The notes: generated from the letters alone by a model not told the origin. A stretch of DNA of 64,000 bases from Streptomyces sp. HPF1205 (GCF_020400825.1 NZ_JAINVH010000003.1:310001-374000), one strand, 5' to 3'. Positions 51,306-60,303 are shown, numbered from the stretch's first letter. Translations and numbers: made by a program.

Positions 51306-52730
51306 GTGTCTCCCACGCGGATGAGTGGTCGTGAAAGGGGCTGGTCGGCGGTGCCGGTGGGCAGGACGTGGCAGGTCGTCGCGGGTTCGGCCGCGATAGG
51401 TCTGGCGGTGGCCGCCGGGGCGGTGGCCGCGGCCGGGCCGTGGGAGTCGGGCCAGCGTACGGCGGAGCGGGCGTACGCCGCCGCGCGGGACCACCACGGC
51501 GGCCGCCCCGCCCCCGGCCCCGCCGCACCGGCGCCCGGGGCGCTGCCGTCCGCGCGTCCCGCCGCCCCCGTCCTCGTACCGGCGCGGACGAGCGGGTCCG
51601 GGGCCCCGGCGGCGGCGCCCGCGCGGCAGCTGGACCGGATGATGTCGACCGCCGGCCTGGGGCACGTCACGACCGGCGCGGTGGTGGACGTGGCCGACGG
51701 GCGGCTCGTGTACGACCACGGGGGCGCCGTGGCGACCACGCCCGCGTCGGTCACCAAGCTGGCCACCGCCGTGGCCGCGCTCGAACTGCTCGGCCCCGAC
51801 CACCAATTGACCACCACGGTGGTGATGACGGGGCCGGCCCGCGTGGTGCTGGTCGGCGGCGGCGACCCGACACTGGAGCTGCCGCGGCTGGCCGCCGACA
51901 CCGCCGCGGCCCTGAAGGCGCGCAAGGCCACCAGGGTCACCGTCGGCTACGACACCTCGTACTTCTCCGGGCCGCTGATGCACCCCATAGGCGTCAACGA
52001 GAACCTCGCGCCCGTCACCGCGCTCATGGTCGACGAGGGCCGGCTGGACGGCAGCAGCGCGGGGCCCGCGCAGCGCGCGCAGGATCCGGCCGGGTCGGCG
52101 GCGGCCGAGTTCGCCGGGCTGCTCGCCGCGCACGGCATCACGGTCAAGGGGTCGCCCCGGCCAGCCCGCGGCTCGGGCGGCGCCGTCCTGGCCGTCCACC
52201 GGTCGGCGGCCCTGTCGGACCTGGTGGAGCGCATGCTCACCAACAGCGACAACGACCTGGGCGAGGCGCTGGCCCGGCAGGTGGCGCGGGCGAGCGGCCT
52301 GCCCGCCTCCTTCTCCGGCGGGGCCCGGGCGGTCTCGCAGGTCCTGCGGCACGTCGGCGTACCGCTGCCCGGCGCGTCCTTCCACGACGGCAGCGGCCTG
52401 GACCACCGCGACCGCCTCGCGCCCGTCACGCTGGCCCGCCTGCTGGCGCTCGCGGCGGCGCCCGGCCACCCCGAACTGCGGCCCGTGCTGAGCGGGCTGC
52501 CCGTGGCCGCCTTCACCGGCACCCTGTCCGACCGGTACCGCGGCAGCGCCGCGGCCGGCCTCGTCCACGCCAAGACGGGCACGCTCACCGGCACCAACAC
52601 CATCGCGGGCACCACGGTCACCGCCGACGGCCGGGTGCTGGCCTTCGCCTTCATGACCCAGGGCGCGCCCGACTCCGGCGCCGCCGAGGCCGCCCTCGAC
52701 AAGCTGGCCACGGCGCTGACGGCGTCCTGA
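51306..52730 (+). CDS. dacB: D-alanyl-D-alanine carboxypeptidase / PBP4
   Basis: The 474-aa penicillin-binding protein has an N-terminal membrane anchor (VVAGSAAIGLAVAAGAVAAA), a Pro/Ala linker and an S13 peptidase domain. The active-site motifs are SVTK (about residue 148), SDN (in TNSDNDLGE, about 312) and KTG (in HAKTGTLTG, about 421). It trims peptidoglycan stem peptides outside the membrane. GTG 51306 and ATG 51321 are both possible starts. Promoter signals must overlap those of ppa. Confidence 0.93.
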   Translation: MSPTRMSGRERGWSAVPVGRTWQVVAGSAAIGLAVAAGAVAAAGPWESGQRTAERAYAAARDHHGGRPAPGPAAPAPGALPSARPAAPVLVPARTSGSGAPAAAPARQLDRMMSTAGLGHVTTGAVVDVADGRLVYDHGGAVATTPASVTKLATAVAALELLGPDHQLTTTVVMTGPARVVLVGGGDPTLELPRLAADTAAALKARKATRVTVGYDTSYFSGPLMHPIGVNENLAPVTALMVDEGRLDGSSAGPAQRAQDPAGSAAAEFAGLLAAHGITVKGSPRPARGSGGAVLAVHRSAALSDLVERMLTNSDNDLGEALARQVARASGLPASFSGGARAVSQVLRHVGVPLPGASFHDGSGLDHRDRLAPVTLARLLALAAAPGHPELRPVLSGLPVAAFTGTLSDRYRGSAAAGLVHAKTGTLTGTNTIAGTTVTADGRVLAFAFMTQGAPDSGAAEAALDKLATALTAS

Positions 52731-52789
52731 GGCGGCGCCTGGCGGGGCGGGCGCGGGCAGACGCGGGCGGGCGGCCCGGAAAACCGGGC

Positions 52790-52820
52790 TTGCACCTCAC
52801 GTGGCGTGAGGGGCCAGGCT
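52790..52820 (+). promoter_or_regulatory. tipA-type MerR promoter and operator
   Basis: TTGCAC (52790-52795) and CAGGCT (52815-52820) are separated by 19 bp, the stretched spacer of MerR-activated promoters. The spacer holds the perfect inverted repeat CCTCACG-TGG-CGTGAGG (52795-52811), nearly the same as the known tipA promoter of Streptomyces lividans. It should be activated by TipAL bound to a thiopeptide. Confidence 0.88.
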
Positions 52821-52855
52821 CGTGGGCGACAGGAAAGCCGGAGAGGAGGGGAGCC

Positions 52856-53617
52856 ATGGGCTGGTCGGTGGGAGAGGTCGCCGCCTTCGCCGGGGTCAGC
52901 GTGCGCACGCTGCACCACTACGACGAGATCGGGCTGCTGCGGCCGCGGGCGCGCAGCCGCGCCGGTCACCGCAGGTACGACGACGCCGATCTGGACCGGC
53001 TGCAGCAGATCCTGTTCTACCGGGAGCTGGGCTTCCCCCTCGACGAGGTCGCGGCACTGCTGGACGACCCCGACGCGGACCCCGTGGCGCTGCTGCGCCG
53101 CCAGTACGAGTTGCTGACCGCCCGCGCCGAACGCCTCCAGCAGATGGCCGAGGCCGTCCGACGAGCCATGGAGGCACGCACGATGGGAATCCATCTGACG
53201 CCCGAGGAGAAGTTCGAGGTGTTCGGGGACTACGACCCCGATCGGCACGCCGAGGAGGTGCGGGAGCGCTGGGGCAACACCGAGGCGTACGCGCAGTCGC
53301 AGGCGCGCGCCGCCTCGTACGCCAAGGAGGACTGGCTGCGGATCAAGGCCGAGCAGGACGACTGGGCCGCCCGGATCGTCGCGGCGCGCGACGCGGGGGA
53401 ACCCGCGGACGGCCCGGCCGCGATGGACCTGGCCGAGGAGCACCGGCGGGCGGTGAACCGCTTCTACTACGACTGCGACCACCGCATGCACACCTGCCTG
53501 GCCGAGATGTACGTGGCCGACCCGAGGTTCACGGCGTTCTACGAGTCCCTCGGCCCGGGCATGGCCCGGTACCTGCACGACGCGATCCTGGCGAACGCGG
53601 CGCGTCGGGCGACGTGA
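52856..53617 (+). CDS. tipA: Thiopeptide-responsive MerR regulator TipA
   Basis: TipAL of 253 aa, the exact length known for this protein. The N-terminal MerR domain (VGEVAAFAGVSVRTLHHYDE, RYDDADLDRLQQILFYRELG) is followed by a linking helix and the TipAS domain starting at Met110 (MGIHLTPEEKFEVFGDYDPD). Two cysteines in YDCDHRMHTCLAEMYV are those that bind thiopeptides such as thiostrepton covalently. An internal ATG at 53183 has GGAGG upstream and would give TipAS alone, which sequesters drug. The gene has its own MerR-type promoter. No thiopeptide cluster is nearby. Confidence 0.95.
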   Translation: MGWSVGEVAAFAGVSVRTLHHYDEIGLLRPRARSRAGHRRYDDADLDRLQQILFYRELGFPLDEVAALLDDPDADPVALLRRQYELLTARAERLQQMAEAVRRAMEARTMGIHLTPEEKFEVFGDYDPDRHAEEVRERWGNTEAYAQSQARAASYAKEDWLRIKAEQDDWAARIVAARDAGEPADGPAAMDLAEEHRRAVNRFYYDCDHRMHTCLAEMYVADPRFTAFYESLGPGMARYLHDAILANAARRAT

Positions 53618-53626
53618 TCGCCGGCT

Positions 53627-53648
53627 GTACACACCCGCCGGTGTGTAC
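53627..53648 (+). promoter_or_regulatory. Palindromic operator of the Phd/YefM module
   Basis: GTACACAC-CCGCCG-GTGTGTAC is a perfect 8-bp inverted repeat with a 6-bp spacer, 9 bp before ATG 53658. YefM-type operators contain TGTACA cores, and TGTACA is present at 53626-53631. The antitoxin is likely to bind here. Confidence 0.7.
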
Positions 53649-53657
53649 GGTCCAGGT

Positions 53658-53933
53658 ATGGAGATCCGTCCACTCGTCACGGCGAGGAACCAGCTCGGGC
53701 AGCTCGTCGGCCGGGTCCGGCACGGTCATGAGCACTTTGTGATCAGTGCATACGGCGAGCCGGCGGCCGCACTGATTCCGATGGAGGAACTCGACGAACT
53801 GCGACGCCTGCGCGACGCGGCCGACGCCGCCGAGGCCCGGGCACGGGAGGCGGCGCCGACCGGTCCGCGGATGACCCATGACGCCTTCATGGCCGAGTTG
53901 GAGGCCGAGGATCGCCGGGCGGCCGCGTCGTGA
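53658..53933 (+). CDS. Phd/YefM-family antitoxin
   Basis: The 91-aa protein opens EIRPLVTARNQLGQLVGRVR, then HFVISAYGEPAAALIPMEEL, the classical Phd/YefM fold, with an acidic C-terminal half for toxin binding. It appears intact. ATG 53658 is preferred over the GTG at 53643. Its stop overlaps the start of a toxin gene that is broken, so it is now an orphan antitoxin. Confidence 0.85.
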   Translation: MEIRPLVTARNQLGQLVGRVRHGHEHFVISAYGEPAAALIPMEELDELRRLRDAADAAEARAREAAPTGPRMTHDAFMAELEAEDRRAAAS

Positions 53934-54090
53934 CCTTCACCGTGGTCTGGGAGACCCGTATCCGCCGGAAGCGCGGGCGTTGGGGGGCTCCGGCTACTGG
54001 CGACCGCGCGTGGGCACCTGGCGCGTCCTTCACCGCCCCGAGGAGGAGACCGTGACGGTGCTCGTTCCGAAGGTGGGGCGCGTTCCCTGA
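53930..54090 (+). pseudogene. RelE/YoeB-like toxin gene with internal deletion
   Basis: The reading starts at GTG 53930 (overlapping the antitoxin stop) as VTFTVVWE, the start of RelE-type toxins. It then runs out of frame. In another frame PPEARALGGSGYWRPRVGTW followed by RVLHRPEEETVTVLVPKVGR is the C-terminal core of the same family. Roughly 35-40 codons that would join them are missing and the junction shifts the frame. The toxin is therefore inactive by sequence. Confidence 0.8.
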
Positions 54091-54124
54091 GCCGCGGAGC
54101 ACGCGGTCGGGCCTGCGCACATCG

Positions 54125-55801
54125 CTAGAAGCCCCTGGTGCGTTTGGCCGCCTTGCGGGGGGCGGGCGGGCTGGGGGCCCTCAGGGCGACGCGGGCGATC
54201 TCGTTGCCGAGGTTGACGCCGATGGCGATGGCCATGGCCAGGGCGGCGGCCTTGGTGAGCTGGGTGGCGCCCTGGGAGGTGTGATGCTGGGTGAGAGCGA
54301 GCAGGCCGAAGTAGGTGGCGGAGCCCGGCAGGAGGGGGCCGATGGCGGCGGTGACGTACGGGAGCACGGAGACGTAGCGGTAGCGGGCCATGAGCTGGCC
54401 GAACAGGCCCACCAGGCCGGCCGCGGCGGCGGTGGAGGCGACCTGGTTGCCGTGCGCCTGCTGGTGGAGGACGCCGAAGACGGTCCAGGCGACGCCGCCG
54501 TTGAGGGTGGCCAGCGGCAGGACGCCGCGTTCGCACTGCAGCAGCACCCCGAAGGCGAGGCTGACCGCCATGGACGCGAGGAGCTGCACCCAGGGGTGGT
54601 CGTAGGCGCGCAGCGCCTGGTCCGGCCGGAGGTCGGCGCCCAGCGCGAGCCCGCCGTAAAGGATCAGGGTGACGCCGATGACGATGCCGACGACGAGGTA
54701 GGCGACCTCCAGCAGGCGGGCGGAGGCGGTGATGTAGAAGCCGGTCAGACCGTCCTGCACGGCCGCGACCAGCGCGCGGCCGGGCAGCAGCGCGAACAGG
54801 CCACCGGTGATGACGGCGGAGGACTGGACCCCGCTGGCGCCCGGGATCCAGTGCGCGTAGCGGTCCACCAGCACGCCCATCGCGGCCGCGGGCATCGCGG
54901 CCACGGCGAACTGGTAGAACTCCGGCAGCCCGCGCCCGGCGCACAGCCAGGCCAGCCGGTCACCGAGCATCGCGGCGACCGCCGCCGCCAGGAAGATCAC
55001 CGCACCGCCGCCGACCAGCACGCTCGCCGCGCCCGCGAGAAGGCCCGCGGCCGCGGTCAGCGCCCAGCTGCTGTACGGGTGCCGGTTGCGCCGGATGTCC
55101 GCGAGCCTGCGATAGGCGTCCTCCAGCGTGGTCTCGTGCGCGGTGATCGAGTCCACGAGCTGGAACACCGCGGCCAGCCGGGTGTAGTCGGTGCCGCGCC
55201 GGCGGACGGTGCGGCTGATCGTCAGCGGCGGCTCGGTGAGCGAGGGCTGGTACGAGATGCCCAGCAGCGTGAAGGTGACGTTGGGCTCGACGCGGACCAG
55301 GCCGTAGGCGTAGGCCACGCCGAGCATCGCCGCCTCGACGTCCTCCGCGCCCTCACCGCCGGACAGCAGCAGGTCGCCGATGCGCAGGGCCAGGTCGAGT
55401 ACGCGGGGTACGGACACGCCGGGCCCGGCCTCGGCCTGCCCGGCGGGGGCGGGCCGCTCGGTGGCGGGCAGCCGGATCATCGCGCGCATGCGGTCCTGCC
55501 AGCGCGCGTCCTCCGGCGGCAGGACGACCGTCGGGATGCCCTCGGGCGGGGTGAAGGCGGAACGTATCTCCTCGTACGGCACGTCCCGCGCCGACCGCGG
55601 CTCCTCCCTGCGCGCCGGCTCCCGGCCCGCCGGCTCCCGACCGGCCGGCTGCTGCCCGCCCATGCGTCCGGACCCACCCGTACGCCCGGACCCACCCGTA
55701 CGCCCGGAACCGCCCGTACCCGTCGAGCCGCCCGGGCCGACCGGGCCGCTCGTTCCGTTCTCCCCGCTTCCGGCTCTTCCGGCGGGGCCTTGCGCGGTCA
55801 A
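54125..55801 (-). CDS. Threonine/serine exporter family protein (ThrE-like)
   Basis: The 558-aa protein has a low-complexity N-terminus (GGSGRTGGSGRTGG and AGREPAGREP repeats, about residues 25-60), a cytoplasmic domain (VPRVLDLALRIGDLLLSGGE, NVTFTLLGISYQPS) and about ten membrane helices (DUF1212 and DUF3815 halves). ThrE exports threonine and serine. TTG 55801 is the longest start; ATG 55663 lies after the repeats. The gene is downstream of the DedA gene by 4 bp, so they probably form one transcript. Confidence 0.85.
   Translation of the reverse strand: MTAQGPAGRAGSGENGTSGPVGPGGSTGTGGSGRTGGSGRTGGSGRMGGQQPAGREPAGREPARREEPRSARDVPYEEIRSAFTPPEGIPTVVLPPEDARWQDRMRAMIRLPATERPAPAGQAEAGPGVSVPRVLDLALRIGDLLLSGGEGAEDVEAAMLGVAYAYGLVRVEPNVTFTLLGISYQPSLTEPPLTISRTVRRRGTDYTRLAAVFQLVDSITAHETTLEDAYRRLADIRRNRHPYSSWALTAAAGLLAGAASVLVGGGAVIFLAAAVAAMLGDRLAWLCAGRGLPEFYQFAVAAMPAAAMGVLVDRYAHWIPGASGVQSSAVITGGLFALLPGRALVAAVQDGLTGFYITASARLLEVAYLVVGIVIGVTLILYGGLALGADLRPDQALRAYDHPWVQLLASMAVSLAFGVLLQCERGVLPLATLNGGVAWTVFGVLHQQAHGNQVASTAAAAGLVGLFGQLMARYRYVSVLPYVTAAIGPLLPGSATYFGLLALTQHHTSQGATQLTKAAALAMAIAIGVNLGNEIARVALRAPSPPAPRKAAKRTRGF
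55665..55718 (-). repeat. 18-bp tandem repeat in the ThrE-like gene
   Basis: Three 18-bp units (55665-55682, 55683-55700, 55701-55718) encode the six-residue period GGSGRT. They lie in the disordered N-terminus of the exporter and keep the frame. Confidence 0.85.
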
Positions 55802-55805
55802 GGGC

Positions 55806-56522
55806 TCAGCGCTTCTGGGCCCGGTGCCGGCCGCCGCGCGGGGCCGCGGCCGCCACGTCCTGGTCCGGGTCCGCCGCCCGCCCGCCCGCGTCCGCCGCCC
55901 GCGCGTTCTTCCCGCGCGAGCGCAGGTACTCCACGATCAGCGGGACGAGCGAGACGAGGACCACCAGGACGAGCATGGCCTCGATGTTCTTGTGGACGAA
56001 GCCGATCTGGCCCAGCCAGTAGCCGAGCAGCGTGACGCCCGCGCCCCACAGGGTGCCGCCCAGGACGTTGAAGGTGGCGAAGGTGCGGTAGTTCATCCGG
56101 CTGACCCCGGCGACGATCGGGGTGAAGGTGCGGACGATGGGCACGAAGCAGGCCATGACGATCGCCTTGGGTCCGTGCCGGTCGAAGAAGGCGTGCGCCT
56201 TGTCGACGTTCTCCCGCTTGAACAGTTTGGACTCGGGGCGCCGGAACAGCGCGGGGCCCACTTTGCGGCCGAACCAGTAGCCGGTCTGCTCGCCCGCGAC
56301 CGCGGCCAGCGCGATGGCGGCGGCCACCAGCGCCAGGGGGTGGTTCAGGGTGCCGGAGGCGACCAGCAGACCGGTGGTGAACAGCAGCGAGTCGCCGGGC
56401 AGGAAGAAACCGATCAGCAGCCCCGACTCGGCGAAGACGACCAGCAGGACGCCCCACAGGCCGTAGGTGTTGATCAGGTGGTCCGGGTTCATCCAGGCGG
56501 GACCGAGCGCGAGGTTCGTCAC
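55806..56522 (-). CDS. DedA family membrane protein
   Basis: The 238-aa protein has the DedA/SNARE-associated signature: GVLLVVFAESGLLIGFFLPG, GEQTGYWFGRKVG, HGPKAIVMACFVPIVRTFTP and VAGVSRMNYRTFATFNVLGG. DedA proteins are proposed lipid or undecaprenyl-phosphate flippases of the inner membrane. GTG 56522 is the start; ATG 56492 is a shorter option. The C-terminus is basic and Ala-rich. Confidence 0.9.
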   Translation of the reverse strand: MTNLALGPAWMNPDHLINTYGLWGVLLVVFAESGLLIGFFLPGDSLLFTTGLLVASGTLNHPLALVAAAIALAAVAGEQTGYWFGRKVGPALFRRPESKLFKRENVDKAHAFFDRHGPKAIVMACFVPIVRTFTPIVAGVSRMNYRTFATFNVLGGTLWGAGVTLLGYWLGQIGFVHKNIEAMLVLVVLVSLVPLIVEYLRSRGKNARAADAGGRAADPDQDVAAAAPRGGRHRAQKR

Positions 56523-56843
56523 GGTCCAAAACTATCAATGCGGTCCTGACACAATCGTTCCGCAACCGGTGAGTAGTGGACTACCTTCTCCGCAGCGTCA
56601 CCCACGCATCGCCGCGTCGTCGTCGTGAGGCCACTTTCGTACGCCCACCTGCACGTACGTCACGTACGGCACGCACGTCCCATCCACCTCACAGCAGACT
56701 CCCAAAAAACGTCCGGCACGTCCACAGCAGGCCTTCGCAGCACGGCAATTCCCGCACGCCCGTAAGCACCGCACGCCCCGTAAGTACCGCGGAGCTCCCC
56801 CCACGTGCCCCGTCACATGTCCGACAACCTGGCGGCTCCCGTT
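56523..56843. other. Gene-free gap between the divergent DedA and ABC ATPase genes
   Basis: No gene is supported in these 321 bp. The left part is AT-richer with likely promoter DNA for the DedA gene. Short palindromic steps such as CGTACGTCACGTACG (56655-56669) and two copies of CCCGTAAG-Y-ACCGC near 56760-56790 occur. Nothing more specific can be said. Confidence 0.4.
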
Positions 56844-58313
56844 ATGACTCGCGCCATCACACTGCATGAAGTCTCGAAGTACTACCCGAAGCAGCCGTCA
56901 CCGGCGGTGGACCGGTTCTCGCTGGACATCCCGCCGGGAGAGTTCCTGGTGCTGCTCGGGCCCTCGGGGTGCGGCAAATCCACCGTGCTCCGCATGATCG
57001 CCGGTCTTGAGGACATCACGACCGGCGAACTGCTTCTGGACGGCGAATACTCCAACGACCTGGCCCCCGGCGACCGCCGGATGGCCATGGTGTTCCAGAA
57101 CTTCGCCCTCTACCCGAGCATGACCAGCCGGGAGAACATAGGTTTCCCGCTGCGCTTCGAGATGCCCGGCGAGGAGCACGGGGCCCGGGTCGACGAGACC
57201 GCGCGCATCCTCGGCATCGAGGAGATCCTGGACCGCTACCCCGGGCAGCTCTCCGGCGGTGAGCGGCAGCGCGTCGCGATGGGCCGGGCGATCTCCCGCC
57301 ACCCGTCCGTCTTCCTGATGGACGAGCCGCTGTCGAACCTCGACGCGAAACTGCGCGCCCACCTGCGGGCCGAGATCGCCCGGCTGACCCGCGGCATGGG
57401 CGTGACCACGGTGTACGTCACGCACGACCAGGCCGAGGCGATGTCGCTCGGCGACCGGGTGGCGATCATGCGCAGCGGGGTGCTGCAGCAGGTCAGCACG
57501 CCGCGCGAGGCGTACCACCTGCCGGAGAACGTGTTCGTCGCCGCCTTCATCGGCACCCCGCGGATCAACCTGCTGCAGGCCACCGTGCTCGCCCCGCTCA
57601 GCGGCGGGATGTGGATCGACTTCGGCCGGCAGCGGCTGGGGCTGCCCGAGCCGCTGAGCTACGACCACCAGATGCTGCGCGTCCAGCAGGGCCGGCGGAT
57701 CATCGTGGGCCTGCGCTCCGAGGCGGTGCGCATCGCCCAGCCGAGCCAGGCGCACGCCGGCGAGGTGGTGCTCAGCGGGATCGTGGAGCACGTGGAGTAC
57801 CAGGGGCACGAGTCGCTGGTGCACCTCAACACCGGGTCGCGGCCGGCGGTGGTGCCGGAGCTGGAGGCGCCGCGGCCGGGCACGTCGAGCCAGCGGGCCG
57901 GCGCCCGCCGCGTGGGCGGCGGCTCCACCGGCCTGGGCAAGCTCGCGCAGAAGGCGGCCCGCAGGCTCCAGGCGACGATGCCGGCCCGGGACGGCGGGAA
58001 CGGCGCGTCCGGCGGGGCGCACAGCGCCAACGGGTCCGGATCCGGGTCCCGGCCGGGTTCCGCGGGGGCGCCCGGCACACCGCCCCGCCCGTCGCAGGCG
58101 CCGGGCCAGTCCCAGGTCTCGGTGCTGGACCGGCCGGACGGCGGCCCGATCACGCAGCAGCCGGGCGACCTGGTGGTGCGTACCGGGCCGGACGTCCGGG
58201 TACGCCGCGGCGACCGGGTCCCCCTCCTGGTCGATCTGGCCCACCTCTACGTCTTCGACCACGAGGGCAACCGGATCTGCCCGGCCCCCACGGGCCAGCC
58301 GCGTCTGGAGTAA
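56844..58313 (+). CDS. Sugar-type ABC transporter ATP-binding protein with long TOBE insert
   Basis: The protein of 489 aa belongs to the MsiK/UgpC/MalK group. Walker A GPSGCGKSTVL, signature LSGGERQRVAMG, Walker B VFLMDEPLSNLD and the switch His in VTHDQAEAMS are intact. After the ABC domain, the TOBE region is interrupted by about 100 low-complexity residues (Gly, Ser, Ala, Pro, Arg; about 330-430), then resumes QQPGDLVVRTGPDVRVRRGD. No permease or binding protein is adjacent, so it may energise several orphan importers. ATG 56844 is chosen over 56817 and GTG 56805. Confidence 0.85.
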   Translation: MTRAITLHEVSKYYPKQPSPAVDRFSLDIPPGEFLVLLGPSGCGKSTVLRMIAGLEDITTGELLLDGEYSNDLAPGDRRMAMVFQNFALYPSMTSRENIGFPLRFEMPGEEHGARVDETARILGIEEILDRYPGQLSGGERQRVAMGRAISRHPSVFLMDEPLSNLDAKLRAHLRAEIARLTRGMGVTTVYVTHDQAEAMSLGDRVAIMRSGVLQQVSTPREAYHLPENVFVAAFIGTPRINLLQATVLAPLSGGMWIDFGRQRLGLPEPLSYDHQMLRVQQGRRIIVGLRSEAVRIAQPSQAHAGEVVLSGIVEHVEYQGHESLVHLNTGSRPAVVPELEAPRPGTSSQRAGARRVGGGSTGLGKLAQKAARRLQATMPARDGGNGASGGAHSANGSGSGSRPGSAGAPGTPPRPSQAPGQSQVSVLDRPDGGPITQQPGDLVVRTGPDVRVRRGDRVPLLVDLAHLYVFDHEGNRICPAPTGQPRLE

Positions 58314-58354
58314 CCCCGGCTGCGCCCCCGCCGCGGCCGGGGCAGGCTCCCCCC

Positions 58355-58720
58355 ATGGGAATCGAGGAGTACGGCGGCGGGCAGGCGCAGGGCGCCGAGG
58401 TCCTGGTCGTGACCACCAACGAGGCGCCCGGCTTCCGGGTGGAGCGGGTGATCGGTGAGGTCTTCGGCCTCACCGTCCGCTCCCGGCACCTGGGCAGTCA
58501 GCTCGGCGCGGGCCTGAAGTCCATGGTGGGCGGCGAGTTGAAGGGCCTGACCAAGACGCTGGTGGAGACCCGCAACCAGGCGATGGAGCGCCTGGTCGAC
58601 CAGGCCCGCGCCCGCGGCGCCAACGCGGTCCTGATGATGCGGTTCGACGTCACCGACGCGGCCGATTTGGGCACGGAGGTCTGCGCCTACGGCACGGCCG
58701 TGGTCCTGGCCCGCGCCTGA
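58355..58720 (+). CDS. YbjQ/UPF0145 family protein
   Basis: The 121-aa protein has the YbjQ fold: LVVTTNEAPGFRVERVIGEVFGLTV, a middle linker, and ARGANAVLMMRFDVTDA followed by EVCAYGTAVVLA. Family members form pentamers and have been called heavy-metal-binding, with no proven function. ATG 58355 is 41 bp after the ABC ATPase stop. Confidence 0.85.
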   Translation: MGIEEYGGGQAQGAEVLVVTTNEAPGFRVERVIGEVFGLTVRSRHLGSQLGAGLKSMVGGELKGLTKTLVETRNQAMERLVDQARARGANAVLMMRFDVTDAADLGTEVCAYGTAVVLARA

Positions 58721-58824
58721 CCCGGCCGCCCCTCCCCGGAAGGCCCTGCCGGACTGCGGGGTAGGTGTTCTGCTCGTAGGGTCGCTCGTGGGTACGGGCG
58801 CCGGGACGAACCGGGAGGACACGG

Positions 58825-60225
58825 ATGTCGCTGCACAAGGGGTCGGGCGCCGAGTGGAAGGTGGCGGTCAACCCGTTCTACGGGGAGGCCGACCCGGTCG
58901 GCGGTATGGAGACGGCGCCGCCCAAGCACCGGCTCCCGGACGGCCCGATGGCCCCGCACGCCGCCTACCAGCTCGTGCACGACGAGCTGATGCTGGACGG
59001 CAACTCGCGGCTGAACCTGGCCACCTTCGTCACCACCTGGATGGAGCCGCAGGCCCGGGTGCTGATGGCCGAGTGCGCCGACAAGAACATGATCGACAAG
59101 GACGAGTACCCGCGCACCGCCGAACTGGAGCGCCGCTGTGTGTCGATGCTCGCCGACCTGTGGAACGCCCCCGACCCGGGCGCGGTCGTCGGCTGCTCGA
59201 CCACCGGCTCGTCCGAGGCGTGCATGCTGGCCGGCATGGCGCTCAAGCGCCGCTGGGCCAAGCGCACCCCGGGCTACCCGGCCACCGCCCGGCCCAACCT
59301 GGTGATGGGCGCCAACGTGCAGGTGTGCTGGGAGAAGTTCTGCGCGTTCTGGGAGGTCGAGCCGCGGCTGGCCCCGGTCAGCGGCGACCGGCTGCACCTG
59401 GACGCCGAGTCGGCGGTGGCGCTGTGCGACGACAACACCATCGGCGTGGTGGCCGTGCTGGGCTCGACGTTCGACGGCTCGTACGAGCCGGTGGCCGAGA
59501 TCTGCGCGGCCCTGGACGCGTACGAGGAGCGCACCGGCACGCACATCCCGGTCCATGTGGACGGCGCCTCCGGCGCGATGATCGCGCCCTTCCTCGACCC
59601 CGGCCTGGAGTGGGACTTCCGGCTGCCGCGGGTGGCGTCGATCAACACCTCGGGCCACAAGTACGGTCTGGTGTACCCGGGTGTGGGCTGGGCGCTGTGG
59701 CGCGACTCCGAGGCGCTCCCCGAGGAGCTGGTCTTCCGGGTCAACTACCTGGGCGGCGACATGCCGACCTTCGCCCTGAACTTCTCCCGGCCCGGCGCCC
59801 AGGTCGTCGCGCAGTACTACAACTTCGTACGGCTGGGCAGGGACGGCTACCGGGCCGTGCAGCAGGCCTCCCGCGACGTGGCGCGAACCCTGGCCGGCCG
59901 CTTCGAGCGCCTGGAGGAGTTCCGGCTGATCACGAAGGGCGACCAGCTACCGGTGTTCGCCGTGACGACGGCGCCCGACGTGACCTCTTTCGACGTCTTC
60001 GACGTCTCCCGGCGGCTGCGCGAGCAGGGCTGGCTGGTCCCGGCGTACACCTATCCGGCGAACCGCCAGGACCTGGCCGTGCTGCGCGTCGTGTGCCGCA
60101 ACGGCTTCTCGGAGGACCTCGCCCACATGCTCGCCGACAGCCTCGAAGGCCTGCTGCCGGACCTGCGCCGCCAGCCCCACCCGCTGCATCCGACGGCACA
60201 GGCCGCCACCGCCTTCCACCACTGA
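58825..60225 (+). CDS. gadB: Glutamate decarboxylase
   Basis: PLP enzyme (466 aa) converting glutamate to gamma-aminobutyrate and CO2. NPFYGEADPV, RLNLATFVTTWMEPQA, GCSTTGSSEACMLAGMALK, IPVHVDGASGAMIAPF and the PLP lysine in INTSGHKYGLVYPG are the GadB blocks. GGGAGG lies before ATG 58825. No Glu/GABA antiporter is adjacent, so acid resistance is possible but not shown. Confidence 0.95.
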   Translation: MSLHKGSGAEWKVAVNPFYGEADPVGGMETAPPKHRLPDGPMAPHAAYQLVHDELMLDGNSRLNLATFVTTWMEPQARVLMAECADKNMIDKDEYPRTAELERRCVSMLADLWNAPDPGAVVGCSTTGSSEACMLAGMALKRRWAKRTPGYPATARPNLVMGANVQVCWEKFCAFWEVEPRLAPVSGDRLHLDAESAVALCDDNTIGVVAVLGSTFDGSYEPVAEICAALDAYEERTGTHIPVHVDGASGAMIAPFLDPGLEWDFRLPRVASINTSGHKYGLVYPGVGWALWRDSEALPEELVFRVNYLGGDMPTFALNFSRPGAQVVAQYYNFVRLGRDGYRAVQQASRDVARTLAGRFERLEEFRLITKGDQLPVFAVTTAPDVTSFDVFDVSRRLREQGWLVPAYTYPANRQDLAVLRVVCRNGFSEDLAHMLADSLEGLLPDLRRQPHPLHPTAQAATAFHH

Positions 60226-60303
60226 CCGACCACCGGCCGGCCGTCCGCCGACCGGCGACGTAGTGAGGACCGCCGCTCACCCCCGCACGGAAGGACCCCC
60301 ACC

